A stretch of 64,000 bases of DNA from CAYVQZ01 sp964453435. GTDB lineage: Bacteria; Abyssobacteria; SURF-5. The translations under genes and the position numbers were made by a program. Position 1 is the stretch's first letter. The number at the start of each line of letters is the position of its first letter. The stretch is from contig CAYVQZ010000020.1 of the NCBI GenBank assembly GCA_964453435.1, positions 1 to 64,000 of the forward strand, given 5' to 3'. The notes beneath the pieces are model-generated. The model did no database searches and was not told the DNA's origin. It was given only the letters and a program-made list of their open reading frames with translations. This document shows, one piece after another, positions 34,136 to 42,548 of this stretch.

Positions 34136-37100
34136 CTAGGATTTCGCCGGTTCGTACAGGGCGTCGCATTTCGACACGATCTGCCGGTCTTTGTAATGCT
34201 GGACCTCTATCGCCTTGTTGGGGCAAACGCCGGCGCAGATACCGCATCCCTGGCAAGCCGCCGGCTCGATATAGGCGACACCCTCTTCCTCCCGGAATTC
34301 CGGCACTCCGTAGGGGCATACCCGAACGCAGGACAGGCACGCCACGCATTTATCCGGGTCGATGACCGAAATGATGCCGCCGACAGTCAGCGACTCTTTC
34401 GACAACAGGTCCGCCGCCCGCGAGGCCGCTCCGCGGGCCTGGGCGATACTCTCATCGATATGCTTCGGAGAATGCGCCAACCCCGCGAGAAACATTCCGT
34501 CGCTCGCAAAGTCCAGCGGCCTCAGTTTCAAGTGAGCTTCGAGGTAGAAGCCGTCTCTGTCCAGGGACACTTTGAGGAGCTCGCCCAGGCTGGTATTCGT
34601 CTCATGCGGTATGATACCCGCGCTCAACACGACGAGGTCCGCCTTGAGATTCAGCATCGAGCCAATACTCACATCCTGAGCCCTGACGCTGAGCTTCCCG
34701 TTCGCTTCGGCCACCTCCGGCTTGTGCTCGGGGTCGTACCGCAGGAACAAAACACCCTTCTCGCGGGCCTCCTTGTACTTGAGCTCCTGGGCGGCATAGG
34801 TCCGAATATCGCGATGGAGCACATAAATCTTGGCTTTCGGGTTCAGTTCTTTCAGCTTCAGCGCGTTTTTGACCGCCTGACCGCAGCAAACGCGGCTGCA
34901 GTACATGCGCTCCTCGTCACGCGAGCCCACACACTGAATCATCACAACCGTCTTCGCGTTTCTGACGGAGTCCGGGTCGGTCGCTATTTTTTCTTCGAGT
35001 TCGAGCTGGGTCAGGACGTCCGCGTTTTTGCCGTACAAATATTCGGTCGGCTTATATTCCTGCGCGCCGCTCGCCACTATCACGGCGCCGATGTCTATTT
35101 CCTCCGCCTCGCCGTTCGCCCTGACGGCCGCATGAAAATGCCCCACGTGCCCGCCGAACTTGGTGACTTCGGCATTCGTAAAGACTTTGATCCGGCTTTC
35201 ATTCCTGACGTCATCAATCAAATTTCGGAGGCGCTGCGAAACATTGTCGCCCTCGAGCGTATACCGCAGCCGGTTCAGTTGGCCTCCCAGGGTGTCGCTT
35301 CGCTCGACCAGATACGATTCGAATCCCTGGCGCGCAAGCGAGAGGGCCGCGGTCATTCCGGACAGTCCGCCGCCGATCACCAACGCCTTTTGCGTGACCG
35401 GGGCCATCAACTGCCGGATGGGCTCGAGCATGAGAGACCGCGCCACGGCCATGCGGACGAGGTCTTTCGATTTCTCGGTGGCAAGTTCGGGGTCGTTGTG
35501 CACCCACGAGCACTGGTTGCGGATATTCGCCATCTCGAAGAGGAACTTGTTCAGGCCGGCTTCCCTCAGCGTCTCCTGGAAGAGCGGCTCGTGCGTCGCG
35601 GGCGTGCACGCGGCCACGACAACTCGATTCAGATTCTTCTCTTTAATCGTGTCGATAATCATCCGCGTCGAGTCGGTCGAACAGGAGAACAGCGCTTCCG
35701 TGGCGTATTCCACGTGCGGGAGCGTTTTCGCGTACTCGACGACCGCCGGCACATCCACAACCCGGGCTATGTTCGTGCCGCAGCGGCAAACGAACACACC
35801 GACCCTCGGCTTGTCTTCGGCTACCTCCCGCTCGTGCGGATATTCCTTGTGCCGCGCGAGCGCGCCGCGCTCGCTCGCCACCAGTTCCGCGGCTGCGGCC
35901 GCGGCGCTGCTTGCGGTCATTACCGTTTCGGGAATGTCCATCGGCGCGACGAACGCGCCCGCCACGAAGATTCCACGGCGACTTGTTTCGTTCGGCTGGA
36001 AAATCGTGGTGGCGGCGTAGCCATGGCTGTCGAGGTCGATCCCCGCCACCGCGGCCAGTTCCTTCGTTCCCTCGGAAGGCTTCATGCCGATGGAGAGGAC
36101 CACGAGGTCGAACTCTTCTTCCTTGACCTCACCGTCGTCCGAAACGTATTTGATAAGAAGATTCTTTGTCCGCTGCATCTCTTTCACGGACGACACGATG
36201 CCGCGTATGTATCGAACCCCGCTGTCATGTTCGGCGCCGACATAGTAGCGCTCGAACCCTTTTCCGAACGCTCGAATATCGTTAAAGAAGATGGCGCAAC
36301 TCGCGTCTTCCTCGTGCTCCGCCGTCATGATAGCCTCTTTCGTGGCGTACATGCAGCAGACCGACGAACAATATTCGTTTCCGCAGGTCGCGTCGCGCGA
36401 GCCCACGCATTGAATCCAGGCGATTCGTTTCGGAGCCTCGCCGTCGGAAGACCGTTTGATGTGACCCTGGGTCGGACCGGACGCGCTGAGCAGTCTCTCG
36501 TATTGCAAGCTCGTGATGACGTTTTTGTATCGGCCATATCCGTATTCCGGCCTGAGCTGCGGGTCCACCGTGTCGTAACCGGGCGCGAGAATGACCGCGC
36601 CCACGTTCAACTCGAGCATTTCATCCTGTTGTTCGTAGTCGACTGCTCCCGTGGGACACTGCTTTTGACACACGCCGCACTTGCCCTTGGTAAACTTGAG
36701 GCAGTGTTCGCGGTCGATGACGGGCTTATTGGGAACGGCCTGCGGATAGGGCACGTAGATGGCTTTCCGCTTTCCGATTCCGGCTTCGAACTCGCTGTCG
36801 ACCTTCGACGGGCATTTTTCCTGACAGATACCGCAGCCGGTGCACAGAGTGTGGTCAACGGATTTCGCCTTCTGCCTGACCTTGACCGTAAAGTTTCCCG
36901 CTTCTCCCTCGATGGATTCGACCTCGGCATAGGTGACCAAGTCGATATTGAGATGTTTGTCAACCTCTATCAGCTTCGGGGAAATGGTGCACATCGAGCA
37001 GTCGTTCGTGGGGAACGTCTTATCGAGCTGGGCCATGCGGCCGCCGATCGAAGACTTCTTGTCCACAAGGTACACCCTGAATCCGGCGTTCGCCAAATCC

Positions 37101-37204
37101 AGAGACGCCTGCATGCCGCCAATGCCACCGCCAATCACCATTATCGCGCCGACACGGCCCTTGGACACGGGCTCACCGTTGCCGGAATTTGATGTGCCGC
37201 TCAT
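34136..37204 (-). CDS. hdrA: HdrA-type flavin/iron-sulfur subunit, tandem (double) form
   Basis: This 1022-residue protein contains two HdrA-like FAD units. The first has IMVIGGGIGGMQASLDLANA, the cysteine set NDCSMCTISPK, ferredoxin motifs CTGCGICQEKCP and CGVCQKQCP, and CVGSRD with CSSVCC. The second starts at about residue 607 (LVIGGGLSGMTAALSLARQG) with its own CVGSRDEERMYCSRVCC. Two [4Fe-4S] motifs close the C-terminus (CVACLSCVRVCP, CQGCGICAGVCP). HdrA is the flavin-based electron-bifurcating centre. Beside HdrBC, MvhD and MetVF it should couple hydride or ferredoxin electrons to methylene-THF reduction. A 1232-residue open frame on the opposite strand is shadow. Confidence 0.94.
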   Translation of the reverse strand: MSGTSNSGNGEPVSKGRVGAIMVIGGGIGGMQASLDLANAGFRVYLVDKKSSIGGRMAQLDKTFPTNDCSMCTISPKLIEVDKHLNIDLVTYAEVESIEGEAGNFTVKVRQKAKSVDHTLCTGCGICQEKCPSKVDSEFEAGIGKRKAIYVPYPQAVPNKPVIDREHCLKFTKGKCGVCQKQCPTGAVDYEQQDEMLELNVGAVILAPGYDTVDPQLRPEYGYGRYKNVITSLQYERLLSASGPTQGHIKRSSDGEAPKRIAWIQCVGSRDATCGNEYCSSVCCMYATKEAIMTAEHEEDASCAIFFNDIRAFGKGFERYYVGAEHDSGVRYIRGIVSSVKEMQRTKNLLIKYVSDDGEVKEEEFDLVVLSIGMKPSEGTKELAAVAGIDLDSHGYAATTIFQPNETSRRGIFVAGAFVAPMDIPETVMTASSAAAAAAELVASERGALARHKEYPHEREVAEDKPRVGVFVCRCGTNIARVVDVPAVVEYAKTLPHVEYATEALFSCSTDSTRMIIDTIKEKNLNRVVVAACTPATHEPLFQETLREAGLNKFLFEMANIRNQCSWVHNDPELATEKSKDLVRMAVARSLMLEPIRQLMAPVTQKALVIGGGLSGMTAALSLARQGFESYLVERSDTLGGQLNRLRYTLEGDNVSQRLRNLIDDVRNESRIKVFTNAEVTKFGGHVGHFHAAVRANGEAEEIDIGAVIVASGAQEYKPTEYLYGKNADVLTQLELEEKIATDPDSVRNAKTVVMIQCVGSRDEERMYCSRVCCGQAVKNALKLKELNPKAKIYVLHRDIRTYAAQELKYKEAREKGVLFLRYDPEHKPEVAEANGKLSVRAQDVSIGSMLNLKADLVVLSAGIIPHETNTSLGELLKVSLDRDGFYLEAHLKLRPLDFASDGMFLAGLAHSPKHIDESIAQARGAASRAADLLSKESLTVGGIISVIDPDKCVACLSCVRVCPYGVPEFREEEGVAYIEPAACQGCGICAGVCPNKAIEVQHYKDRQIVSKCDALYEPAKS

Positions 37205-37229
37205 ATCGTTTCACTCCAAACAGGACTTC

Positions 37230-38102
37230 TCAGGCAAGTCCCTTCGACGAGAGAAGGGGACGCGGGTCGACAATATGTTTCGACCACAGTTTTTCGATTC
37301 CCTTCACTCCCATGGCCAGCGCCAGCAGTTCGGTAACATAGAGTATCGGCGTCTTCCTCGGTATTCGCCCCTCTTTGAGAAGGGCGTCCTGCCGGATTTC
37401 GAGGTTGGCGTGACACATGGGGCAACTCACAACAACGCATTCGGCGTCCGCCTCGTCGGCCATGTTCAAGAGCACACCCACGAGGCGCTTCGTAACGTCC
37501 GAACGCGCCATGGCCAACCCGGCGCTGCAACATTCGGTTTTGTATGACCAGAACCGATTGTCGGCGCCGACCGCTTCCATGAGAACATCCATAAACATCG
37601 GATTCTCGTAATCCGAAACTTCCGTCACCTTCGGAGGCCGGACCGTCAAGCAGCCGTAATAGCAGACCGTCTTCAAGCCTTCGAGAGGTTTCTTCACCTT
37701 TTCCTTGATTTTTTCGAGTATCTCCGGCTGCGCGAGGAGCTGGATAATCTGCAACACCTCGAGGCCGCCGGTATATGACATCTCGGTCAGCGAGGCCATT
37801 TCCAATCCCAACGCCTTGTCATCACGGATTCGGGCCTCAGCGACCTTCAGCCGCTGAAAGCAGGCCGAGCACGGGATGATCAGTTGTTTGTTGTTTGTTT
37901 TCTCCGCAAGCGCAAGGTTGCGCACTCCGAGCGCGACGGCGAGCTTGTCGTTCGTCACGTGCGCGGAGGTGGCGCCGCAGCAACTCCAGTCCGGAACCTC
38001 CTCCAGTTCGATGCCAAGTTCCTCGCACACCATTTGCGTGGACTCATCGTATTCTTCTGCGGTTCCGTGGAGCGAACAACCCGGATAATATGCTACTTTC
38101 AT
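37230..38102 (-). CDS. hdrB: HdrB-type subunit (CCG-domain protein)
   Basis: The 290-residue protein has two cysteine-rich CCG domains: YYPGCSLHGTAEEYDES ... WSCCGATSAH, then CYYGCLTVRPP ... ECCSAGLAMAR and SCPMCHANLE. In methanogens these bind the non-cubane [4Fe-4S] clusters of the disulfide-reducing site. Here, without coenzyme M metabolism, the site probably hands electrons to MetVF. It sits between hdrC and hdrA. Confidence 0.95.
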   Translation of the reverse strand: MKVAYYPGCSLHGTAEEYDESTQMVCEELGIELEEVPDWSCCGATSAHVTNDKLAVALGVRNLALAEKTNNKQLIIPCSACFQRLKVAEARIRDDKALGLEMASLTEMSYTGGLEVLQIIQLLAQPEILEKIKEKVKKPLEGLKTVCYYGCLTVRPPKVTEVSDYENPMFMDVLMEAVGADNRFWSYKTECCSAGLAMARSDVTKRLVGVLLNMADEADAECVVVSCPMCHANLEIRQDALLKEGRIPRKTPILYVTELLALAMGVKGIEKLWSKHIVDPRPLLSSKGLA

Positions 38103-38280
38103 GGTTCTGTTTCCCGGCGCTCAACCCGGCTCGAACCCGTTGGCACGATTCGAGCGCCCTGCGGTCGCTCGTTCGCTCACGCCTCTTGGTTTCGGGTCGG
38201 CTTGTAGCATTACACATTGGCGCAGTGCCGGTTGGGGTTTGCCTCGCATGAGGGCGGGCATTGCCCGGCACAACGCGGAA

Positions 38281-38835
38281 TCAGGTGTCTTTAAATATCT
38301 TTCGTACTTTCTTTCGTCCCTTGATCGGTTCCGGCAGAAGCTTTATCTTCCCGCGTTTGAACATCTCCCTGCCGATATCGGAGTCCTCCATGAACTTGCC
38401 CGTCTTCAACTTGTACTTCCCGATCATCTCGATTTCGTGGACTCTTCCCCACGTCTTGATTGCCGACAGGAACGCCTCATGAAACTTCCTGAGGTCTTCC
38501 TCGGTCTCGGCCTTGCCGGAACGCAACGCCATCTCGCGAAGCGTATCCATCACGTGCGCAATGTCGATATCATTGGGGCAGCGCGTCGTGCATGTTTCAC
38601 ACGACGCGCACACCCAGATAGTTCGGCTTTTCAGGACCTCGTCGAGCATGCCCAGATTCACCATCCGAATGATCTGGGCGGGAAGATAATCCATCTCATA
38701 CGCGAGAGGACAGCCGCTCGAGCATTTCAGGCATTGGAAGCATGAGGAAACCTTCGTGTGAGCCTTTTCCTCCACCTCGTTCAGAAAATCGTCATCGAGT
38801 TGACGTTCCGTTATTTCTTTCGTTGCCATCATCAA
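38281..38835 (-). CDS. hdrC: HdrC-type iron-sulfur subunit
   Basis: The 184-residue protein has two [4Fe-4S] motifs, CFQCLKCSSGCP and CASCETCTTRCPN, and the helical C-terminal part of HdrC. It carries electrons from HdrA to HdrB. The start has two usable ATGs (38835 and 38832) behind GGAGTTG. A 178-bp gap separates it from hdrB. Confidence 0.93.
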   Translation of the reverse strand: MMMATKEITERQLDDDFLNEVEEKAHTKVSSCFQCLKCSSGCPLAYEMDYLPAQIIRMVNLGMLDEVLKSRTIWVCASCETCTTRCPNDIDIAHVMDTLREMALRSGKAETEEDLRKFHEAFLSAIKTWGRVHEIEMIGKYKLKTGKFMEDSDIGREMFKRGKIKLLPEPIKGRKKVRKIFKDT

Positions 38836-38964
38836 CTCCGTTCACGCAATGCTGCTCAGCCGCAACCGGCGGAGGGGCTGCATCCAAAAACTAAGCAACC
38901 TCCCCTTTTTCCCGCAGCGCGAAGCCGAGCGTCCTCTCGCTCGCCACGCCTTCCGTCGCGACCA

Positions 38965-40677
38965 TTAAAAAAGCCCAACCACACGGCCGTCTTTCCCAAG
39001 GTCAACCGCCTCGCCCGCGGGAACGGAAGGCAGTCCCGGCATCGTGCTCATCGTGCCGCACAGCGGATAAAGGAATCCGGCTCCCACCGATGCGCGGACC
39101 TCCCGAATCGGGAGTATGAAGCCCGTCGGACGGCCCTTCAGTTTTGGATCATGCGACAGTGAGAGATGGGTCTTGGCCATGCAAATGGGCAGTTTATCGA
39201 ACCCCTGTTTAGTATAACGCTCAATTTGCTCGTTCGCCATCGGCGAATAGTCGACGCCGTCGGCGCCGTACACCTCGGTGGCGATGGTGTAGATTTTTTC
39301 CTTTATGCCCAGGTCGAGCGGATAGAGGAACTTGAACTTCGTCTTCTTCTCCGCCGCCTCGACGACCGCTTCGGCCAGCTCTCTTCCGCCTTCTCCGCCT
39401 TTCGCGTGCACCTGGCTCGGCACCGCCGCGAGGGCGCCGGCCTTCTCGGCGCGCTCCTTGACGAATTTGACCTCGTTCTTGGTGTCGGTCGCGAACTGGT
39501 TGATCGCAACGACGCACTCGATGCCGTGAAGCTTGACGTTCTGGATGTGCTTCTCAAGGTTGCAGATTCCTTCTTCAATCGCCGGAATGTTTTCCTTGAT
39601 GAGCTCGGGAGCGAGCGGCTTGCCTGCCACAACCTTGAACTTGCCGCTGTGCATCTTGAGCGCGCGAATGGTCGCCACGAGAACCACGGCGTCCGGGACC
39701 AGACCGCTCATGCGACACTTGATGTTCAGGAATTTTTCCATGCCGATGTCGGCGCCGAAGCCGCTTTCCGTAACGAGGTATTCGGCCGATTTGATTCCGA
39801 TCATGTCGGCGAGAATCGAGCTGTTGCCGTGCGCGATATTCGCGAACGGACCGGCATGAACCATCACCGGTGTGTGCTCTGTTGTCTGCATCAGGTTCGG
39901 CTTGATGGCGTCCTTCATCAGAACGGTCATCGCGCCCGCAACCTTCAGGTCTTCCGCCGTCACCGGCTTGCCGTCCTTCGTAAACGCGACAACAATGCGT
40001 CCGAGTCTTTGGCGAAGGTCTTTCAGGCTCGTGGTCAACGCAAGAATGGCCATCACTTCGGACGCAACCGTTATATCGAACCCGGATTCCCGGGGAATTC
40101 CGTCGAGTCGGCCGCCCAGGCCGGTAACCAAGTTGCGAAGCATCCGGTCGCTGACATCGATGACGCGGCGCCACGTGATCGTGTACGGGTCGATGCCCAG
40201 CTTGTTTCCTTTGACGATGTGGTTATCAAGATAAGCCGCGCAAAGATTATGCGCCATTCCGACGGCATGGATATCGCCCGTCAGATGCAGGTTGAAATCT
40301 TCCATGGGAAGCGCCTGGGAATAACCTCCGCCCGCGGCGCCACCCTTGATGCCGAAGGTCGGTCCCATCGAAGGCTGGCGAATCGCGATAATCGTCTTCT
40401 TCCCAATCTTGTTCAGCGCAAGCCCCGTGCCGATGGTCGTGACCGTTTTCCCTTCTCCGAGGGGAGTCGGCGTGATCGCTGTCACGTCGATATACTTCGC
40501 ATCCGGCCGCTTCTTCAACCTGTCCAGCACGTCGAGTTTAATCTTCGCGATGTAATCGCCATGCAGTTCCAGGTCCTTCCTCGTCAAACCCATCTTTCCG
40601 GCTATCTCTTCGATGGGTTTGAGCTTGATCGACTGCGCGATGTCTATGTCACTCTTGATTTTCTTCGCTTTTGCCAT
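38965..40677 (-). CDS. fhs: Formate-tetrahydrofolate ligase
   Basis: The 570-residue ATP-dependent enzyme activates formate to formyl-THF, the first folate step of the methyl branch. It has the P-loop TPTPLGEGKTVTT, IRQPSMGPTFGIKGGAAGGGYSQ, LTGDIHAVGMAHNLCAA and HAGPFANIAHGNSS. The ATG at 40677 (MAKAKKIKSD) follows GAGGAGGAACAG; the longer frame to 40752 is not conserved. It heads the methyl-branch operon. Confidence 0.97.
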   Translation of the reverse strand: MAKAKKIKSDIDIAQSIKLKPIEEIAGKMGLTRKDLELHGDYIAKIKLDVLDRLKKRPDAKYIDVTAITPTPLGEGKTVTTIGTGLALNKIGKKTIIAIRQPSMGPTFGIKGGAAGGGYSQALPMEDFNLHLTGDIHAVGMAHNLCAAYLDNHIVKGNKLGIDPYTITWRRVIDVSDRMLRNLVTGLGGRLDGIPRESGFDITVASEVMAILALTTSLKDLRQRLGRIVVAFTKDGKPVTAEDLKVAGAMTVLMKDAIKPNLMQTTEHTPVMVHAGPFANIAHGNSSILADMIGIKSAEYLVTESGFGADIGMEKFLNIKCRMSGLVPDAVVLVATIRALKMHSGKFKVVAGKPLAPELIKENIPAIEEGICNLEKHIQNVKLHGIECVVAINQFATDTKNEVKFVKERAEKAGALAAVPSQVHAKGGEGGRELAEAVVEAAEKKTKFKFLYPLDLGIKEKIYTIATEVYGADGVDYSPMANEQIERYTKQGFDKLPICMAKTHLSLSHDPKLKGRPTGFILPIREVRASVGAGFLYPLCGTMSTMPGLPSVPAGEAVDLGKDGRVVGLF

Positions 40678-40860
40678 CTGTTCCTCCTCTTCGCCAAACC
40701 TTCTTCTGTTCGTCCTCTTGCTCTTCACAACTCGCCCGCTACGGGCAGACATACTAGCGGATATTGACTGGCTTACGGAACATCCAATCGACAGGGGTGA
40801 TTAACCTTTGGAGTCCCGCAACTGCTTCGGGAAGGAAGGTGTTACGGTTCCTCCACGCCA
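40678..40860 (-). other. Structured leader of fhs, unassigned
   Basis: Between the predicted start of transcription and the fhs ATG lie about 180 nt. Near the 5' end the transcript can form a three-way arrangement: an outer GGAG / CUCC, one arm GGAA-CCGUAACACC-UUCC and one arm CCCG-AAGCAGUUG-CGGG (plus-strand 40812-40851). It does not show the motifs of the THF or ZTP riboswitches that I can recall. A riboswitch or attenuator is possible but unproven. Confidence 0.35.
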
Positions 40861-40866
40861 CTGCGC

Positions 40867-40895
40867 ATATTAGCATATGACACGGTCAATGTCAA
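40867..40895 (-). promoter_or_regulatory. Promoter of the fhs-hdr-met operon
   Basis: On the minus strand a consensus TTGACA (40895-40890) and TAATAT (40872-40867) are 17 bp apart, about 190 bp before the fhs ATG. Confidence 0.75.
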
Positions 40896-41299
40896 GAAAA
40901 AACAGGCTTTTTTCACCATCGGCGCGGCATTTCGCGTCACCCTCTTGCGCCTTTCCGCATGCAACAATATACATCTTTAAGCACCTCGTTTCGGCACGCC
41001 GAAAAGGCGCCGATTTGCGGAAGGAGGACCGATGCGCCGCGAGCGCGACGCCACGAAAGGCCTTTGCGATATAACTCTATGACCGCCAATGAGCTACATC
41101 CAGCGGAAACTGTTGCGAACCTGCTCGAAAAAGCTGACCCGATTCCAAAAAAAACGAATGTCCCTGATGATGCCTCCTTTTCGAAACGGGTCCTGTTTCG
41201 AACCCGCCCGAACCCGATAGGAATTCCGCTCGACACCCCCAAAAAAAACACCCATAACGCAACGCGTTAAGTTCGCGCGGAATCGCGCCAAACCACCGG

Positions 41300-41328
41300 T
41301 TGCAAATGCGATTTTCTTCTGATATAGT
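41300..41328 (+). promoter_or_regulatory. Promoter of the RND efflux operon
   Basis: TTGCAA (41300-41305) and TATAGT (41323-41328) are 17 bp apart and lie about 90 bp before the likely GTG start of the adaptor gene. Confidence 0.65.
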
Positions 41329-41419
41329 GTTTAGTTGGATTCTCAAAGCAATTTCTCTCGAATATCGTACAAGGCCGTTTGCATTCCCTGGTCGTTTGAT
41401 AGAAAGGGGCTTTTTTATT

Positions 41420-42541
41420 GTGAGGAAGCGCAGTGGACGGGCGCCACGAGGTCATACCGCCGCCTTGTGTGCGACCGTCCTTATGATATCTCTCCTTCCT
41501 GCAGCCTGTTCGAAGCGCGATGAGAAGCTCGCTCGCGCCTCTCAATCTGCTTCCGAATTCGCTGTCAGTGTGAAGACCGCCCCGGTTGTTCGGCGGGGCA
41601 TCAGGTCGACCATACGGGTTGTGGGTACGGTGAAAGCGCCGAACCAGGCGACCATCAGCGCGAAAATTCCGGGGAAAGTGGAACGAATTCTCGTCGAGGA
41701 AGGAGACCACGTTGAGGCGAGTCAGACACTGCTTCAGATCGAGAAGACAGACCTCGAATTGACCGTTCGTCAGGCGGAAGCCGCCGTGGCCGTGGCGGAA
41801 GCCAACTTCTATCAGGCGAAGACCGAATGGAAGCGCTGCCAGGAGTTGTGCGACAAGGGAATCGCCTCACGCCAGCAATATGACCTCGCCAAGAGCGCGT
41901 TCGATGTGGCCGGAGCTACCGTACAGCAAGCGAAGGCGAACCTGGGTCTCGCACGACATCAACTGGAAAATGCCGATGTGACCACTCTGTTCGGTGGAGT
42001 CGTAACACACAAACACGTCACCGTCGGGGAACGAATAAGCCCGGGCCAGCCACTTTTGGAAGTGGCCCAGATTGACCCCGTCGAGGTCACAATCGGAGTG
42101 AGTGACAAACGTTTTTCCGAACTCAAGCTTGGCCAGCCGGTAATTGTCCGGGTCGATGGTTACCCCGACGACGAGTTTATCGGCGCCGTCAAAAAGATAC
42201 AACCGGCCGTTGATCCGGTAACGCGCACCTTTAAGGTAACCGCCGAAGCGGCGAATCCGGGCGAGCGTCTCAAACCGGGGATGTTTGCGCGAGCCGAGAT
42301 AGAAGTCGGTTATCACGAAAACGCTCTTGTTATGCCGAAAGCGGCGACGTTGGAAGAAGAGGGTAGATATTTTGCCGTGGCTGTCAAAGACGATCGAGCA
42401 CGAAGAACCGCGATCGAACTCGGCTATCAGGATGGAGATTTGATTGAAGTAGTGAGCGGTCTCTCGGAAGGCGACCTGGTGGTGCTCGAGGGGGCATATG
42501 CGCTTGCCGAAGGCGCGCCCGTTCAAGTGTCCGGAGAGTGA
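41420..42541 (+). CDS. RND efflux periplasmic adaptor (HlyD/AcrA family lipoprotein)
   Basis: From the GTG at 41420 the protein has a lipoprotein signal (TAALCATVLMISLLPAAC), a barrel-sandwich lipoyl domain split by a coiled-coil hairpin (AKIPGKVERILVEEGDHVEASQTLL ... VEVAQIDP region), and the beta-barrel and proximal domains (ALVMPKAATLEEEG). It bridges the inner-membrane pump to an outer-membrane channel. A longer frame from 41300 would place the signal inside the protein and is rejected. It is followed 7 bp later by the pump gene. No TolC gene is adjacent. Confidence 0.88.
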   Translation: MRKRSGRAPRGHTAALCATVLMISLLPAACSKRDEKLARASQSASEFAVSVKTAPVVRRGIRSTIRVVGTVKAPNQATISAKIPGKVERILVEEGDHVEASQTLLQIEKTDLELTVRQAEAAVAVAEANFYQAKTEWKRCQELCDKGIASRQQYDLAKSAFDVAGATVQQAKANLGLARHQLENADVTTLFGGVVTHKHVTVGERISPGQPLLEVAQIDPVEVTIGVSDKRFSELKLGQPVIVRVDGYPDDEFIGAVKKIQPAVDPVTRTFKVTAEAANPGERLKPGMFARAEIEVGYHENALVMPKAATLEEEGRYFAVAVKDDRARRTAIELGYQDGDLIEVVSGLSEGDLVVLEGAYALAEGAPVQVSGE

Positions 42542-42548
42542 TGCCCGC

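Noticed and set aside
33494..37192. A 1232-codon open frame on the plus strand opposite hdrA
   Set aside because: It is the antisense shadow of the GC-rich hdrA and mvhD genes. The minus strand has unmistakable family motifs and the plus frame has none.
39166..40767. A 533-codon open frame opposite fhs
   Set aside because: Shadow of fhs caused by codon bias at high GC.
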